A program made the position numbers and the translations under genes. This document shows, in pieces, positions 1 through 10,979 of a stretch of 64,000 nucleotides of DNA. The notes under the pieces are model-generated. The model worked only from the letters and a program-made list of their open reading frames with translations, ran no database searches and was not told where the DNA came from. Location of the stretch: assembly GCF_964020005.1 (NCBI RefSeq), contig NZ_OZ026474.1, forward strand, positions 868,001-932,000, given 5' to 3'. Position 1 is the stretch's first letter. Every line of letters begins with the position of its first letter. Source of the stretch: Spiroplasma endosymbiont of Atherix ibis. GTDB lineage: Bacteria > Bacillota_I > Bacilli_A > Mycoplasmatales > Mycoplasmataceae.

Positions 1-457
1 CAAAATTACTAATTGAACCTTGTGAAATAATAGCTAAACTTGATTTTGTTAAACCAGTTTCTAAAGCAACTTCTTGAATATCTTTTAAACGAACTTTACT
101 TCCATTTATAAAATATTCTGACTCTTTTGTTGGTATAAAAAATTTTCTTGTAATTGATACTTCATTATAATCTAATGAACTAAATGCTCTATTACTATTG
201 TCGAATACAAGGGTAACTTCAGCCATATTTAATGGTTTTTTTTCACTACTTCCTGAAAATACAATATCATCCATTGAATCTCCACGTAATGTCTTATATG
301 ATTGTTCTCCAAGAGCTCACATGATAGCATCGTTTATATTAGACTTACCACTACCATTAGGACCTACAATCCCTGTCATTGAAAAATCGAAATTTAAATT
401 TGTTGGTTCAGCAAAAGATTTGAACCCATATGCTTCAATTTTTTTTAAGAATATCAT
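1..457 (-). CDS. smc: Chromosome partition protein SMC, N-terminal part (runs off the left edge)
   Basis: ATPase of the SMC condensin complex that organises and segregates the chromosome. The visible 152 residues begin MIFLKKIEAYGFKSF and carry the Walker A motif GPNGSGKSN at about residues 31-39, followed by the ALGEQS and SG(S)SEK signatures typical of the SMC head. The start at 457 follows an AGGT ribosome binding site. It lies downstream of rnc on the same strand, a neighbourhood usual in Firmicutes and Mollicutes, but a hairpin terminator at the rnc stop separates them. The C-terminal part is outside the window. Confidence 0.95.
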
Positions 458-556
458 TTATGTTTACCTCGTGTAATCGTATATAGCCATCCTATATAAC
501 AAAATCATTATATAGATTTTAATTAGTTTATACAATTTTTTAATAATTTTATAAAG

Positions 557-585
557 TTAAAAAACCCTTTATTTATTGGGGTTTT
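557..585 (-). terminator. Intrinsic terminator at the 3' end of rnc
   Basis: On the minus strand an AAAACCCC arm and a GGGTTTTTT arm flank a short AT loop that contains the rnc stop codon. The T-rich arm supplies the U-tract. It would separate rnc transcripts from smc, only about 100 bases downstream. Confidence 0.6.
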
Positions 586-1282
586 CAACTTTACTTATTT
601 TTTTAATTTTTGACAAAGCATTTTTAGCAGCTTCTTGTTCTGCTTTCTTTTTATTACTTCCCATACCTGTTCCAAATACCATTCCATTAAGTATTACATT
701 AACAGTAAATGAAGTTGTATTATTTTTAAACTTTTTACATCCAACAATTACATACTGAATTTCACTTCTCATTTCTAACTGTATTAATTCTTGTAATTCA
801 GATTTAAAATCATGAGCTTTATCCAAAAATTGATCAATTATATAATTACTAAAAACAGTTTTTTCTAATCAGTTATTTAAAACTTCATCTTCTTGATCTA
901 AAAATATAGCTGCTGTCATAGATTCAAATATATCTGAAAGTATTGAATCTTTTTCATAACCTTTTGAGTCTAACTCTCCCACACCAAGCCTAATAAATTT
1001 ACCTAAGCCTATTTTTCTTGAAATTTCAGCTAAAGTGCTTTGTTTAACAATTGAACTTCTATATTTAGTTAATAAACCTTCATTGGATTTTGGAAACATT
1101 TTATAAAGATACTCACTAACTTTCATTTGTAAGATAGCATCTCCCAAAAATTCTAATCTTTGATAATTTTTAGTACGCCTGTTTTCATTCGAAAAAGAAT
1201 TATGAGTTAAAGCCTCAAAATAATAATTTTTTTCTCTAACTTTAATTGAAAATTCTTTTAAAAGAAAATTTATTATATCCAT
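569..1282 (-). CDS. rnc: Ribonuclease III
   Basis: Double-strand-specific endoribonuclease for rRNA and mRNA processing, 237 residues, the usual length. The catalytic domain has the signature YQRLEFLGDAIL near residue 40, with the acidic metal ligands, and a second acidic site SDIFESMTAAIF near residue 114. The C-terminal dsRNA-binding domain ends GSNKKKAEQEAAKNAL. One internal TGA is read as Trp in NNWLEK. The ATG overlaps the plsX stop (TAATG), so the two are probably translationally coupled, an arrangement common in Mollicutes. Confidence 0.96.
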
Positions 1283-2286
1283 TATTCAGTTAAGGCCTTT
1301 TTGACTTTATTGACAACATCATTTTTAATTGCATTATAAGTCATTTTCAATGTTGCATAAAAAGCTATTTTGTCACTAGAACCATGTGATTTAAAAGCAA
1401 TACCATTTGCTCCTAATAATATTGCTCCTGCATGATTTTTGTAATCAAACTTTGCTTTTACTTCTTTAAACGCTTTTTTCAATCTTAGTGCTGCTAATTT
1501 TCTAAATAGAGTTTTTGTAATTGCTGATTTAATTTCATTAAGTAAAGCTTTACCCATACCTTCTGCGGCTTTTAAAGCAATATTTCCTGTATATCCATCA
1601 GTTACAATAATATCTACAATACCATTTGCCAAATATCTAGATTCAATGTTTCCAACAAAATTAATATCTTTATTTTCTTCTAATAATTTATATGTTTGTT
1701 TATTTAATTCTAATCCTTTTGATTTTTCTTCCCCAATATTTAATAAAGCAACTTTAGGATCTTCTACACTATTAACAGCTTTTGAATATGCTGTTGCCAT
1801 AATTGCAAAATTCACTAAATCCTCTGGGTCACACTCTAAATTTGCACCAACATCTAATAAAAGAGTAATTTTTCCTTTAACTAATGTTGGAATAACTGGC
1901 ATAAATCCTGGTCTTTCAATTCCCTCAAGTTTTTTTATAATAAAGTGACAACCTGCTATAAATGGAGCTGTTGCTCCACCAGTAGTTATACCATCAGCTT
2001 TACCTTCTTTTACTAATTCAAGAGCTTTTACCATACTTGAATTCTTTTTTCTTCTAATATCCATAATTCCATCAGTCATTTCAATAACCTCTGTTGTATT
2101 AATAATTTCAACTTGATCAGGATTATATTTTTTTAATGAAAGAGCTTTTTTTAATTCAATTTCATTACCAACAAAGATTATTTTTAAATCTTTTTGCTCA
2201 CCTAAAAGTTTAATAGCAGCATCAACTGCTGGAATTAAACCATTATCTGAACCCATAACGTCAAACGCTATTTTTTTATATTCCAT
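1282..2286 (-). CDS. plsX: Phosphate acyltransferase PlsX
   Basis: Interconverts acyl-ACP and acyl-phosphate, feeding PlsY for phosphatidic acid synthesis; peripheral membrane enzyme. 334 residues starting MEYKKIAFDVMGSDNG, the typical PlsX N-terminus. Other family blocks are GGATAPF, LLDVGAN and IVTDGYTGN. The start at 2286 is preferred over an upstream in-frame codon because an AGGAG site lies seven bases before it. Works in the same pathway as fakA, the degV genes and acpP elsewhere in the window. Its stop overlaps the rnc start. Confidence 0.96.
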   Translation of the reverse strand: MEYKKIAFDVMGSDNGLIPAVDAAIKLLGEQKDLKIIFVGNEIELKKALSLKKYNPDQVEIINTTEVIEMTDGIMDIRRKKNSSMVKALELVKEGKADGITTGGATAPFIAGCHFIIKKLEGIERPGFMPVIPTLVKGKITLLLDVGANLECDPEDLVNFAIMATAYSKAVNSVEDPKVALLNIGEEKSKGLELNKQTYKLLEENKDINFVGNIESRYLANGIVDIIVTDGYTGNIALKAAEGMGKALLNEIKSAITKTLFRKLAALRLKKAFKEVKAKFDYKNHAGAILLGANGIAFKSHGSSDKIAFYATLKMTYNAIKNDVVNKVKKALTE

Positions 2287-2329
2287 ATTTATTCTCCTGT
2301 TCAATAGTGATTATATAGATATTTACATT

Positions 2330-2366
2330 TTAAAGCAAAAAAAATAAAACATATCAATGTTTTATT
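2330..2366 (-). terminator. Intrinsic terminator of the Cys-rich gene
   Basis: The arms AATAAAACAT and ATGTTTTATT form a 10-bp stem with a four-base loop at 2343-2366. Read on the minus strand it is followed by TTTTTT. It overlaps the stop codon of the cysteine-rich gene and lies just before plsX. Confidence 0.7.
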
Positions 2367-2580
2367 TATTATATTTTTTAGCATTTTCTTGTTGTCTTGC
2401 ACTTCCATTATCACAACATGGACAGTTTTTAGATAAACATACTTGACAACTTATACATTTTAAGCAACTTCGACATCCATGAAATGAAGCACTACATACT
2501 CTACAAGTATAGCAATTATGAGCAGCTCCTGGACAACAAATATCTTTATTTACATCATTTTTTTGATTTGGTAATGGCAT
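2362..2580 (-). CDS. Small cysteine-rich protein, probably metal-binding
   Basis: 72 residues with 13 cysteines, exceptional for a mollicute. Cysteines come as CC near residue 15, then C-x2-C-x2-C (CYTCRVC), then a run with a Cys every third residue (CRSCLKCISCQVC), and finally CPCC. The tail is charged and Lys-rich. No signal peptide or membrane segment. A strong GGGGG-containing ribosome binding site precedes the ATG and an intrinsic terminator follows the stop, so it looks like a real single-gene unit. Zinc, copper or Fe-S binding is plausible from the spacing, but I recognise no family. Confidence 0.75.
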   Translation of the reverse strand: MPLPNQKNDVNKDICCPGAAHNCYTCRVCSASFHGCRSCLKCISCQVCLSKNCPCCDNGSARQQENAKKYNK

Positions 2581-2616
2581 AAAATACCCCCTATATAAAA
2601 CTATTATATATAATTA

Positions 2617-5600
2617 TTAATTTACTAACAAGGTCAGAGGTCTTTTTTTAATTTGCAACATTGCAGCCATTCACCCAATGTATAAAATTGCTCCTAAAAT
2701 AATAGCTGAAACAAATGGTAGTCATATTAATGTAGGTAAAGCAATTAATACTTTAAATTTAGCTCAAACAAACATCTGAATAATTTTCCATACACCTATT
2801 GATGCAAAGAATGCAGCTATATAACTAATTGCAGCTCCACTGACATATTTACCCATAACCATTCAGTTAATTTGACCATTTGTATATCCAAGTGATCTCA
2901 TAATAGTAATTACATTGATTGAATCAGTAATAATAATATTCATAATTACTATTAATAAAATAATTAATAACAGTACATCAATCAAAATATACATTAACAT
3001 AGCATTTGTCATTTTTCCTAAAATTTGATTTATAACTGATTTTAATATTGGTAAAGTAATTACTGATGAATTCATAAAAAAGTTTCTTGATTTAGGTGAT
3101 ACAGGTTTTAAATAGTTTTCAATTGATGGAGCTAATATACTTGCTAATCATGGTTCATTTTTTGAAGAAGCCATTGTATAAGTATCTCTTGAATAAGTAA
3201 AACTTCTTTGAGATCCTGCTATATCTTCTAAGTCTACTTTTCCATGACTTGCCTCTTTTGTGCTAAATAAAGAATTAAACATTAAATCTTTTTTATCAAA
3301 TTTTTCTGAACCATTAACTTTTTTAAGAGTCGTTGTATAGTCTAAGTATATATCTTGCATTAATGTATCATTTTCATTAATTGCAGCTATTCTTATTTTT
3401 AAAGGTACATCTTTTCCTATAATAATGTCAAATGTATCTCGTATTTTTTTATTTAATATTTTTGAAAGTCTGTAAGAAATTATTGCATTTACATACTCTT
3501 TATTTTCTTCTTTTAATTCTTCTAATTGAGAGTTTTTTACACTTTTAAAGTTAACAACACTTCTTATGTCTCCTCCAATTTCATTTGTAATATCAATTAA
3601 TTTAATTGATGAATTTTCTATATCTACTTCACTATTTTTTACAATATGATATGGAAGAACTGTTTGAAGTGCCTCTTTACTACCATTAAAAATAACATTA
3701 TTTACGCTTATTAAAGAATTTACATCTTTTTGCATTTTTGCAAAAGTTAACATAAGTGTAAAAAATTCATTACTAAACACAGGTGTTATATCTTTGCTAG
3801 CATAAGTTTTATTATTAATATCTTGTGCATTTTCAATAATATATTTTTTAAATGATTCTACATCTGAACAACTACCTTTATAATTAATTGCTAAAGGAGA
3901 AATACAAGCAAATTTACCAATATCATTTAAAAATATTCCACCCATTTCTTCTGGTGTAATAGTTAAAATTGATTTATCCTTTGGTTTAATTGTTTCTTTA
4001 ATATTATTTTCATTTGGAATTATATCTAAAGAAGAATTCAATGCGATTAGTGATAATTTGATTGATTCTACTTGATTTCAATTATTTGAAGCGTCTCTTT
4101 TATTAGATAAAATATTCATTAATTTTGAAAAGTTATTTGTAGTTTGATAAATAGAATTTGACTTATTTGAGTTTCTTACATAATCTTCTACTTTTTCATC
4201 TTTTATATTAGTAAAATCAATACCATAATCTTCTTTTGCTATATCTTTAGATATTTTTTTTGATTTAGCACTAATTTGCATTACTTTATTAAAGCTATAA
4301 GTATGATTAACTTCTTTAGTATAAATGTTATATCCACCTTCAATCATATTTTTAATTACAGGCATTACTCTTAGTTGCAATGTAAATAAGAATGAACTAA
4401 ATAAAAATAACCCCATAATTAAAGCAAACTTACCTTTTCCAGCAGAAACAAAAGCATATTGCATTCTGAAAGTAAATCCTTTATTTTTATTTTTTAATGA
4501 TTTTAATATTAATCAATTTACAAATGAATAAATTAGAGTTGGAAAAAATATTATTTTTAAAATGAAAATAATATAATCTGATTTTCCTTTTTTAGGACCA
4601 CTTGTTAATAGAGCAAGTGCTCCCTCATTTAAAAATCTAAATATTATTAAATAGCTTAATCCAGCAAATAATAAAGGAATAATCAATATTATTACAAATA
4701 AAAATACTGGTGAGGCATAAATTGTTTGAAAATCAAATATAACAAAAGCATTAAATTGCTTTGTAGCAGAGTCTATTTGAAATGGAAATGACAATAAATA
4801 TCCTATTCCTATTCCTACAATCATTGTTAAAAACGTTTTTACAAAAAAAACTCATGTAAGCTCTTTTGTTTTATAACCAAGAGATTTGAATACTCCAAGT
4901 TGTTTTCTTGTATTATTTATTTCTTTTTTAATAACAAATAATATAAACATAAATCCTAATAAAAATAAAATAGCTCCAATTACTATATATATTAAAGTAA
5001 TTATATATAAATTAGTTAATTGTTTTATACTTGAATGAGATTTTGGTTCTTTAAACATTGTAGTTCCATTAGTTACAATTGAATAGTCCATTTTTTTTAA
5101 ATTACTAATTGATAAATTATTTGTAAAAAGTTCATTTAGATTATAATTATTTGTATTTTTTATAATATATGTTTCTGATCAATATTTTAATTGAAAACCT
5201 GAACTAGCATTAATTCTAAAATCAGGTCGTTGAAAAATTTCATCAAATGAATATCCATCACTTGTTTTTTTATTTAATTCATCATAATTTGAAAAAAAAC
5301 TTTCATGCATAAAAATTTGAGAATAATTTTTTATTGAATCTTTAAAAGAATTAAATCCTATTGTAGTTAAAGATGAATATTTTGATCCAATACCTACAAT
5401 ATTAAATTCCTTTACTGTTCTGTTAACAGCATTTGATCCTTCAAACTTTTGATCAACTCCCAAACTTAATTTATCTCCAACTTTTTTATTTTGTTTTTTT
5501 GCAAAACCACTACTAATTACAATTTCATTCCTTTTTTCTGGGAGATTGCCTTTTTCCAAAACAACATTATTTACATTATATTTATCATTTCCGCCCAAAG

Positions 5601-6336
5601 CTGTTGCATTAGATAAATTATAAATAAAATGATCATCTGTTCCTTTAAGCATTTGAAAATTTGTATTTGCAAAAAGTCCAAATTCAAATTCTCCTTTTGA
5701 ACTCTCTTTTAACTGATTTAAAACTGTAAAGATTACATAATATTTAAAACTTCTATTTTTAAAATTAAATTGTTTACCTCCAGAAATCATATCTTTTGCT
5801 TCATTAGTAAAAATATCACTAACTTTTAAAGTACGATCTTTGCTTTTTAATGTTCTAAAAGCAGTTGATACAAAATCATCTCCAGAATTAGAATATAATG
5901 AGATAACTGTTTTAAGTGCATTTATTTTTTCTTGTTTAATTAGCTTTTCTCTATCTTCATTTTTTTGTTGTCCAAATTGATAATCAATCACTTTCTGAGC
6001 ATAATCTTTAATTAATTTTTCTGTAGAATCAGTTAATCATTTTGTTTTAGGTTTTTTAAAATCAAAATCAACTCCCTCATATTTGAAGTTTATTGTTTTT
6101 TCATTTCAAACATATTCCTCTATGAATTCATCAGTTAAAGTACCATTACCTTGTCACTGCTCTTGTCATATATTTGTTTGTTTTTTTACTGATGATGATT
6201 TTAAAGAAAGTTGAAGAGGTGTTGATAACATCCCAAAAATCAGCATGGTAAATATCATTAAGAACAAAATAGTTCCCAATGTTTCTACTCAAGCCTTTAT
6301 AAAGGCTTTCATATAAGATTTAAAAATATTTTTCAT
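2617..6336 (-). CDS. Large FtsX-type ABC transporter permease
   Basis: 1239-residue membrane protein, open across many TGA (Trp) codons. An N-terminal membrane segment (residues about 14-36) precedes a large extracytoplasmic region. A first set of membrane helices follows (near 5091-4520), then a second soluble region, and a final pair of helices (3000-2650) ending in a basic tail KKRPLTLLVN. The motif KSLGYKTKELT after a helix, and its counterpart RSLGYTNGQIN, are typical of FtsX/MacB permease repeats. The cognate ATPase is not in the window. Mollicutes carry several such giant permeases; the substrate is unknown (lipoprotein or peptide export is possible). Start chosen for the AAGGAAC site upstream. 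Confidence 0.85.
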
Positions 6337-6402
6337 TTTCTGTTCCTTTCTATTAATAAATTAAAAGCAATATTGGATGACATTGTCCTTTTAATTTATT
6401 AT

Positions 6403-6930
6403 TTAAAAAATCACTTCTTTTAATAGATATTTTATTTTTTTGATTAAAATCATAAAAATACTTATTAATTCAAAAAAAGCAAATAAAATTAAGGATAAAG
6501 TTAATTTTTTAATAAAAATTAATCCACTTAATTCAATATTTCTTACTTTTTTTTCTTGAGTTAAAATTCAAATAAAAATTAGGAAACTTGATATAGCTAA
6601 AACTAAATAAGTTACCGGATTTAGTTCTACTCTTATTTTTTTAAGTAAATCATTAAATAAATTATTATTAACCTGATTAAGTTTTATTTTTTTAAGATAA
6701 ATAACAGTTTTAAAATAATTAAATAATTTATATCCATACATAAAAATAATAAATAAACCAATATTAAATAATCCAAAAATTATATTATAGTTTGAAATTA
6801 CTAGATTTTTTGTTATGCTAAATTTTAACATTGTAAGCGAGCAAAAAACTAAAAGAAAAATAATTATTAAATTTATTATTACAGAAAAAAAAGTTATACT
6901 TTTTTTAGCTTTTTTAAAAAAAGAATTCAT
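6403..6930 (-). CDS. Multi-spanning membrane protein, unknown
   Basis: 175 residues with about four hydrophobic helices (near residues 13-34, 48-66, 109-125 and 140-165) joined by short Lys-rich loops. One TGA is read as Trp in IFIWILTQ. A good AGGAG site precedes the start at 6930. It lies 66 bases upstream of the giant permease on the same strand and may be co-transcribed with it, which would make it an accessory subunit; this is inference from position only. Confidence 0.65.
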
Positions 6931-6977
6931 AATTACTCCTTATATCCTAAATTATTTTTATTATATCTCATTAAAGA

Positions 6978-7005
6978 CAAAAAAAATAATTCTCAAAGAA
7001 TTATT
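6978..7005 (-). terminator. Intrinsic terminator after fakA
   Basis: Arms AATAATTCT and AGAATTATT (9 bp) close a three-base loop. On the minus strand the hairpin is followed by at least six T residues. It lies directly downstream of the fakA stop. Confidence 0.75.
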
Positions 7006-7010
7006 CAAAA

Positions 7011-8654
7011 TTATTCAATACCTATAATAAATGAGTATACTTCCTGTTGTCCATCAATTACTTCATATTCAACATCATGATTTTCATCCAAATATTTACG
7101 CAAATCATTTATATCTTTAAATGATGTATCTTGACCTGTAAAGATTGTTAAAATTTCAGTCTTTGAAGTAATAAATTTTGACATTGATTGACTAAAAATA
7201 TTACGCAATGATTTTGCAGATGCTATTATTTTGTTATCAGCTGTCATCATATATTCACCAGTTTTAATATTTATGCCATCAATTGTTGCATCTCTAGCTG
7301 CTTTATTAATTGAAATTGAAACAACATTCTTTAGTGCTTTTACAATATTTGATTCATTTTTCTTAGTGCTTTCATCTGCATCTAAATTTAAATAAGCTGT
7401 CATACCTTGAGGAATAGTTTTTGTTTCAATAACAATAACTTTTGACATTTTTTCTAAGTCTTTTGCTTGTTTTGCAACTAATAAAACATTTGAATCATTT
7501 GGAAAAATATATACTTTTTTAGCATCTACTGTTTCAATAGCTTTTAAAAAATCCTTTGTTGATGGATTCATTTTTGCTCCACCATTAATAACATAATCAA
7601 AATTTAATTCGTTTTTAAAATATTCTTGCATTCCTTTTGATCTAACAACAGCAATTGTTCCAACTTCATTTTTTAATTTACGTTGTTCTTGAGCTGAACT
7701 TCTCACCAAAGAACGATCAGATGTATTTGCAACATGTTTATCAGCTTGTAAAGTCATATTTTCAGCTTTAATAGTTTTAAACTCTCCAAACTGTTGTAAA
7801 TATGACAATACTTGACCTGGCATTAAAGCATGAGTATGGATTTTCAAAATATCTCCATCAATTACTGCAACAATTGAATTATTTCCATATTGCTCAAATG
7901 TATTTCTTATTGTATCAACTTCTAATTTTTCTATATACTCTTCATTAAGCATAACAATTGCTTCAGTACAATAACCAAATTCTTCTTCTAGGGTCATTTC
8001 AATATTTGATCCTGTATTTTCTTCAAGTTTTTTTAATTTTGAAATAGGTTTATGTTTTTCAACAAAATACTTCATCCCTTCAAAAAACTTAACTAAACCA
8101 TAGCCTCCACTATCAACAACTCCAACTTCTTTTAGAACTGGAAGTAAATCTGGTGTTCTTCGTAATGATTCATTAGAAGCTAATACTAACTTATCTCAAA
8201 AATCAACTGGAGTTAACTCTTCAGTAATATTATTTACAAATTCGCTTGTTTCACGAATAACAGTTAAAATAGTTCCCTCAACTGGTTTCATAACAGCTGC
8301 ATAAGCTACCTCTTTAGCTTTAATGAAAGAATTCTTTCAAGTTTCTAGATCTAGATTTTCTTTATCTTTCATTCCATTAGAAAAACCTTTAATAATTTGA
8401 GAAAAAATAACACCTGAGTTTCCACGAGCTCCCATAATTAAACCTCTAGAAAATTTACTCATTAATGAACCAATTTTATCAAAATCCTCATTTTCAATTT
8501 CTGCAAATCCATTGGTACAAGTTAAATTCATATTTGTTCCAGTATCTCCATCTGGTACAGGAAAAACATTTAATTTATCTATATGTGGATAATTATTATA
8601 TAAATTATTAACTCCACTAGTTATCATACCTTTTAAAATTTGTACATTTTTCAT
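7011..8654 (-). CDS. fakA: Fatty acid kinase catalytic subunit FakA (DAK2-fold, YloV family)
   Basis: Phosphorylates exogenous fatty acids bound to a FakB (DegV) partner, giving acyl-phosphate for PlsX/PlsY. 547 residues. The N-terminal DhaL-like kinase domain carries FPVPDGDTGTNMN, the metal/ATP signature, and GARGNSGVIFSQI. The middle domain has VVDSGGYGLVKFFEGM, and the C-terminal domain matches the DegV-like region of YloV. Residues on both sides of an internal TGA are in one frame. The Asp23-family gene lies just upstream, as in Bacillus yloU-yloV. Four degV genes at 54.7-58.0 kb are candidate FakB partners. Confidence 0.93.
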
Positions 8655-8773
8655 AGTATTGTCACCCTCTAAACTATATTACTTTTTTTATCATTTAAAA
8701 ATAAAAAATAATAAAAAATTGCAAATACTTATTTGCCAGATTATAAGTATATATTGATTAAATAAAAATATTG

Positions 8774-9085
8774 CTAAATTACAATAAGATCATCTACTGC
8801 AACATCCACTATATAATTTCGCACAAATTGTGAAAGTTTTTCCAATTCATACTTTACACGTATTTGAACTTCCTTAACAACGTCACTTATATTAACTCCA
8901 TTGATTAAAATAATATGCACTTTTACTCTATTTGTTGTATCTACAGTTTTTATTTCCACTGCTTTTGAAATGTCGACTGTTTTTAATTCTGATTCTAATT
9001 TAGCTGTGAAATTTGCAAAAGATGCAACCCCAGGTACTGTAACAACAGCATTTGAAATTGAATCTAAAATATTTTTTTCAAGCAT
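8774..9085 (-). CDS. Asp23/Gls24 family envelope stress response protein (YloU-like)
   Basis: 103 residues beginning MLEKNILDSISNAVVTVPGV, with the family-typical central strand region ending VKEVQIRVKYELEKL. The start at 9085 follows a GGAGG site; the longer reading upstream lacks one. Asp23 proteins are membrane-associated through partners and are often found beside fakA, as here. Divergent from rpmB, with about 220 bases between the two starts. Confidence 0.88.
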   Translation of the reverse strand: MLEKNILDSISNAVVTVPGVASFANFTAKLESELKTVDISKAVEIKTVDTTNRVKVHIILINGVNISDVVKEVQIRVKYELEKLSQFVRNYIVDVAVDDLIVI

Positions 9086-9252
9086 AAGGATTCCTCCATT
9101 AAAATTTAATAAATGCATTTTTAAGTCTAGATAACATATTGATAATGATGTCACGTTTCAAACTAGTACAAATTTATTTTACACTAATAGTAAAAATAAA
9201 TAAACCTTTAAAATATTAAAGTTTAAATATTTACAAATAATAATTAAATATT

Positions 9253-9282
9253 TTGTTGTATTTTAAACTTAATTATTATATT
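9253..9282 (+). promoter_or_regulatory. Putative promoter of rpmB
   Basis: A TTGTTG -35 element at 9253-9258 and a TATATT -10 element at 9277-9282 are separated by 18 bases, about 24 bases before the rpmB start. Found by eye; alternatives in this AT-rich stretch are possible. Confidence 0.45.
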
Positions 9283-9305
9283 ATTTATAAGTCCGAGGTG
9301 AAAAT

Positions 9306-9506
9306 ATGGCAAGAAAAGACGGTTTAACAGGTAAAGGTCCTTTGTCAGGCAATTCAAGATCACATGCTATGAATGCCAACAAAAGAAAATGAAACCTTAA
9401 TTTACAGAAAGTTCAAGTAATGGATGAAAATGGTAAAGTTATGACTTTAAAAGTTTCAGCCAGAACACTTAGAACTTTGAAAAAAAATAACCAATTAGCA
9501 AAATAA
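9306..9506 (+). CDS. rpmB: 50S ribosomal protein L28
   Basis: 66-residue ribosomal protein of the large subunit, beginning [20 protein letters not shown] and ending in the basic [13 protein letters not shown]. One TGA encodes Trp in KRKWNLN. A GAGGTG ribosome binding site precedes the ATG. Too short to be obvious among larger frames but clear by sequence. Adjacent to the divergent Asp23-fakA genes, an order shared with Bacillus (rpmB-yloU-yloV). Confidence 0.95.
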
Positions 9507-9523
9507 ATTACAATAAAAAAAAT

Positions 9524-9549
9524 AAACTCAAAGAAGTTTCTTTTTTTTT
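9524..9549 (+). terminator. Weak intrinsic terminator after rpmB
   Basis: A short AAACT/AGTTT stem, extendable with A-T pairs, is followed by a run of about ten T residues. It separates rpmB from tRNA-Leu. Confidence 0.45.
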
Positions 9550-9571
9550 ATATATAATTATTAATGGTTAT

Positions 9572-9654
9572 GCCCTCTTGGCGGAATTGGTAGACGCAGC
9601 AGACTCAAAATCTGCCGAGAAATCGTATCGGTTCGACTCCGATAGAGGGCACCA
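9572..9654 (+). tRNA. tRNA-Leu (anticodon CAA)
   Basis: The 7-bp acceptor stem GCCCTCT/AGAGGGC is followed by A and an encoded CCA. The anticodon stem GCAGA/TCTGC encloses the loop CTCAAAA, giving anticodon CAA at 9606-9608 (reads UUG). A long variable arm and the T-loop GTTCGACTC are present, as expected for a class II leucine tRNA. Confidence 0.96.
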
Positions 9655-9663
9655 GTTTGAAAC

Positions 9664-9695
9664 AAAAACAGATTACAAATATGTAATCTGTTTTT
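9664..9695. terminator. Bidirectional terminator between tRNA-Leu and thiN
   Basis: A 14-bp perfect stem (core CAGATTACA/TGTAATCTG, loop AATA) is flanked by A and T runs on both sides. It can end the tRNA-Leu transcript on the plus strand and the thiN operon on the minus strand. The thiN stop codon touches it. Confidence 0.8.
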
Positions 9696-10315
9696 TATTT
9701 TGTCATTATAATCATCAATTGTTCTTTACAAACTATTTTAGGATTTACATAAGATATAAATTGATTTGAATAAGCAAATGAATTAAAAGCTTCTAAATTT
9801 ACTTTTTCAACTTCATATTTCATTCCTTCAATTGTTATTAAATTATCTTTTAAACTAAATAATGAAACATATATATAATCTTGATAATTATTAAAATTCA
9901 AATTATTTTCTCCTAAATTTAGCTTAAATATTACAGAATTATCATTTATTATTTTTAAATTATGTTTAAAAACATATTCAATTATTGTTAAATTCATATC
10001 ATATCTTTTGCTAGGATTAACTACCATTGTAATATCTTTATATCCCATCTTTTTTAAATGATTAATTGCTGCAATGCCATCTAAAAAATCTTTTTCTGAA
10101 TTAAAAGATATAAACTCTTTAGAGTTTTCTTTTATTAATTTTAATTCATTATCGGTTACTTGATCAAAATCAGACATTGAAATATCAATAGTTACTTGTT
10201 TTTCTATTAAATCTAAACATCCTCTTTCAATACCAACAATTAAATGAGTTTTTTCAAATATTTTTAAATTAATATTAGTTTTAGAAATAACTAATAAAGC
10301 TTTTTTATCCTTCAA
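9695..10315 (-). CDS. thiN: Thiamine pyrophosphokinase
   Basis: Transfers pyrophosphate from ATP to thiamine to make thiamine diphosphate, the cofactor of pyruvate dehydrogenase and transketolase. 206 residues. The N-terminal half has IVGIERGCLDLIE and ISMSDFDQVTD, matching the family's dRG and GDFDS blocks (the usual Gly is Ser here). Next comes SEKDFLDGIAAI, matching the D-K-D-x-T-D block with some drift. The start is TTG at 10315, inside the end of rpe with 11 bases of overlap; a GAGAGG site lies about ten bases before it. Last gene of the prkC-rsgA-rpe-thiN run. Confidence 0.85.
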   Translation of the reverse strand: MKDKKALLVISKTNINLKIFEKTHLIVGIERGCLDLIEKQVTIDISMSDFDQVTDNELKLIKENSKEFISFNSEKDFLDGIAAINHLKKMGYKDITMVVNPSKRYDMNLTIIEYVFKHNLKIINDNSVIFKLNLGENNLNFNNYQDYIYVSLFSLKDNLITIEGMKYEVEKVNLEAFNSFAYSNQFISYVNPKIVCKEQLMIIMTK

Positions 10316-10979
10316 GTTTTGAAATCCTCTCTTCTAGGTTTTTTATATTAGAACCTATTAAATAACTTCCAGCTACAATTATATCAACACCAGCTTCTTG
10401 AACTAATTTATAAGTTTCCTCATTAATCCCACCATCAACTTGTATTAAATATTGATAATTATTATTATTTTTAATTTCATTTAATAATTTTATTTTATTT
10501 AAAGAATTTTTTATAAAACTTTGTCCACCGAAACCAGGATTAACACTCATTACTAAAATATTTTCTAAACTAGGCAAATATTTTTTTATTTTATTTACTT
10601 CAGTATCTGGATTAATTGATAAAGATGCTTTTATTTTATTTTTTTTACAAAATTTAATAAAACTGATTAATTGCCTTTTATTTAAAGCTTCATAATGCAT
10701 TGTAATCTGTTCTACATTTTTTTGAACAAAAGGTTTTAAATAATCTTCAATTGAAAAACCAACTACTTTAACCATTAAATGAAGATCCATTTTAAAATTA
10801 TAATTATTAACTATATCTGAAAGTATTTTTGGTCCAAAAGATAAATTTGGTACAAAATTATAATCCATAACATCATAATGTATTCATTCTATTTTAGCTT
10901 TTTTTAATTTATCTAGATCTGATTTAAGTTCTAAAAAATTAGCTGTTAAAATGCTTGGAGCTATTATATATTTTTTCAT
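10305..10979 (-). CDS. rpe: Ribulose-phosphate 3-epimerase
   Basis: Interconverts ribulose-5-phosphate and xylulose-5-phosphate in the pentose phosphate pathway. 224 residues with APSILTANF at the N-terminus, IHYDVMDYNFVPNLSFGP, the metal-site block MDLHLMV, VMSVNPGFGGQSF and VDGGINEET, all standard. The true start is MKKYIIAPS at 10979, one frame with the rest across a TGA (Trp in IEWIHYDV). Its ATG overlaps the rsgA stop as TAATG, and its end overlaps thiN. Confidence 0.96.

Noticed and set aside
9578-9769. Open frame over the tRNA-Leu gene
   Set aside because: It lies across a clear tRNA and its terminator and has no protein-like features.
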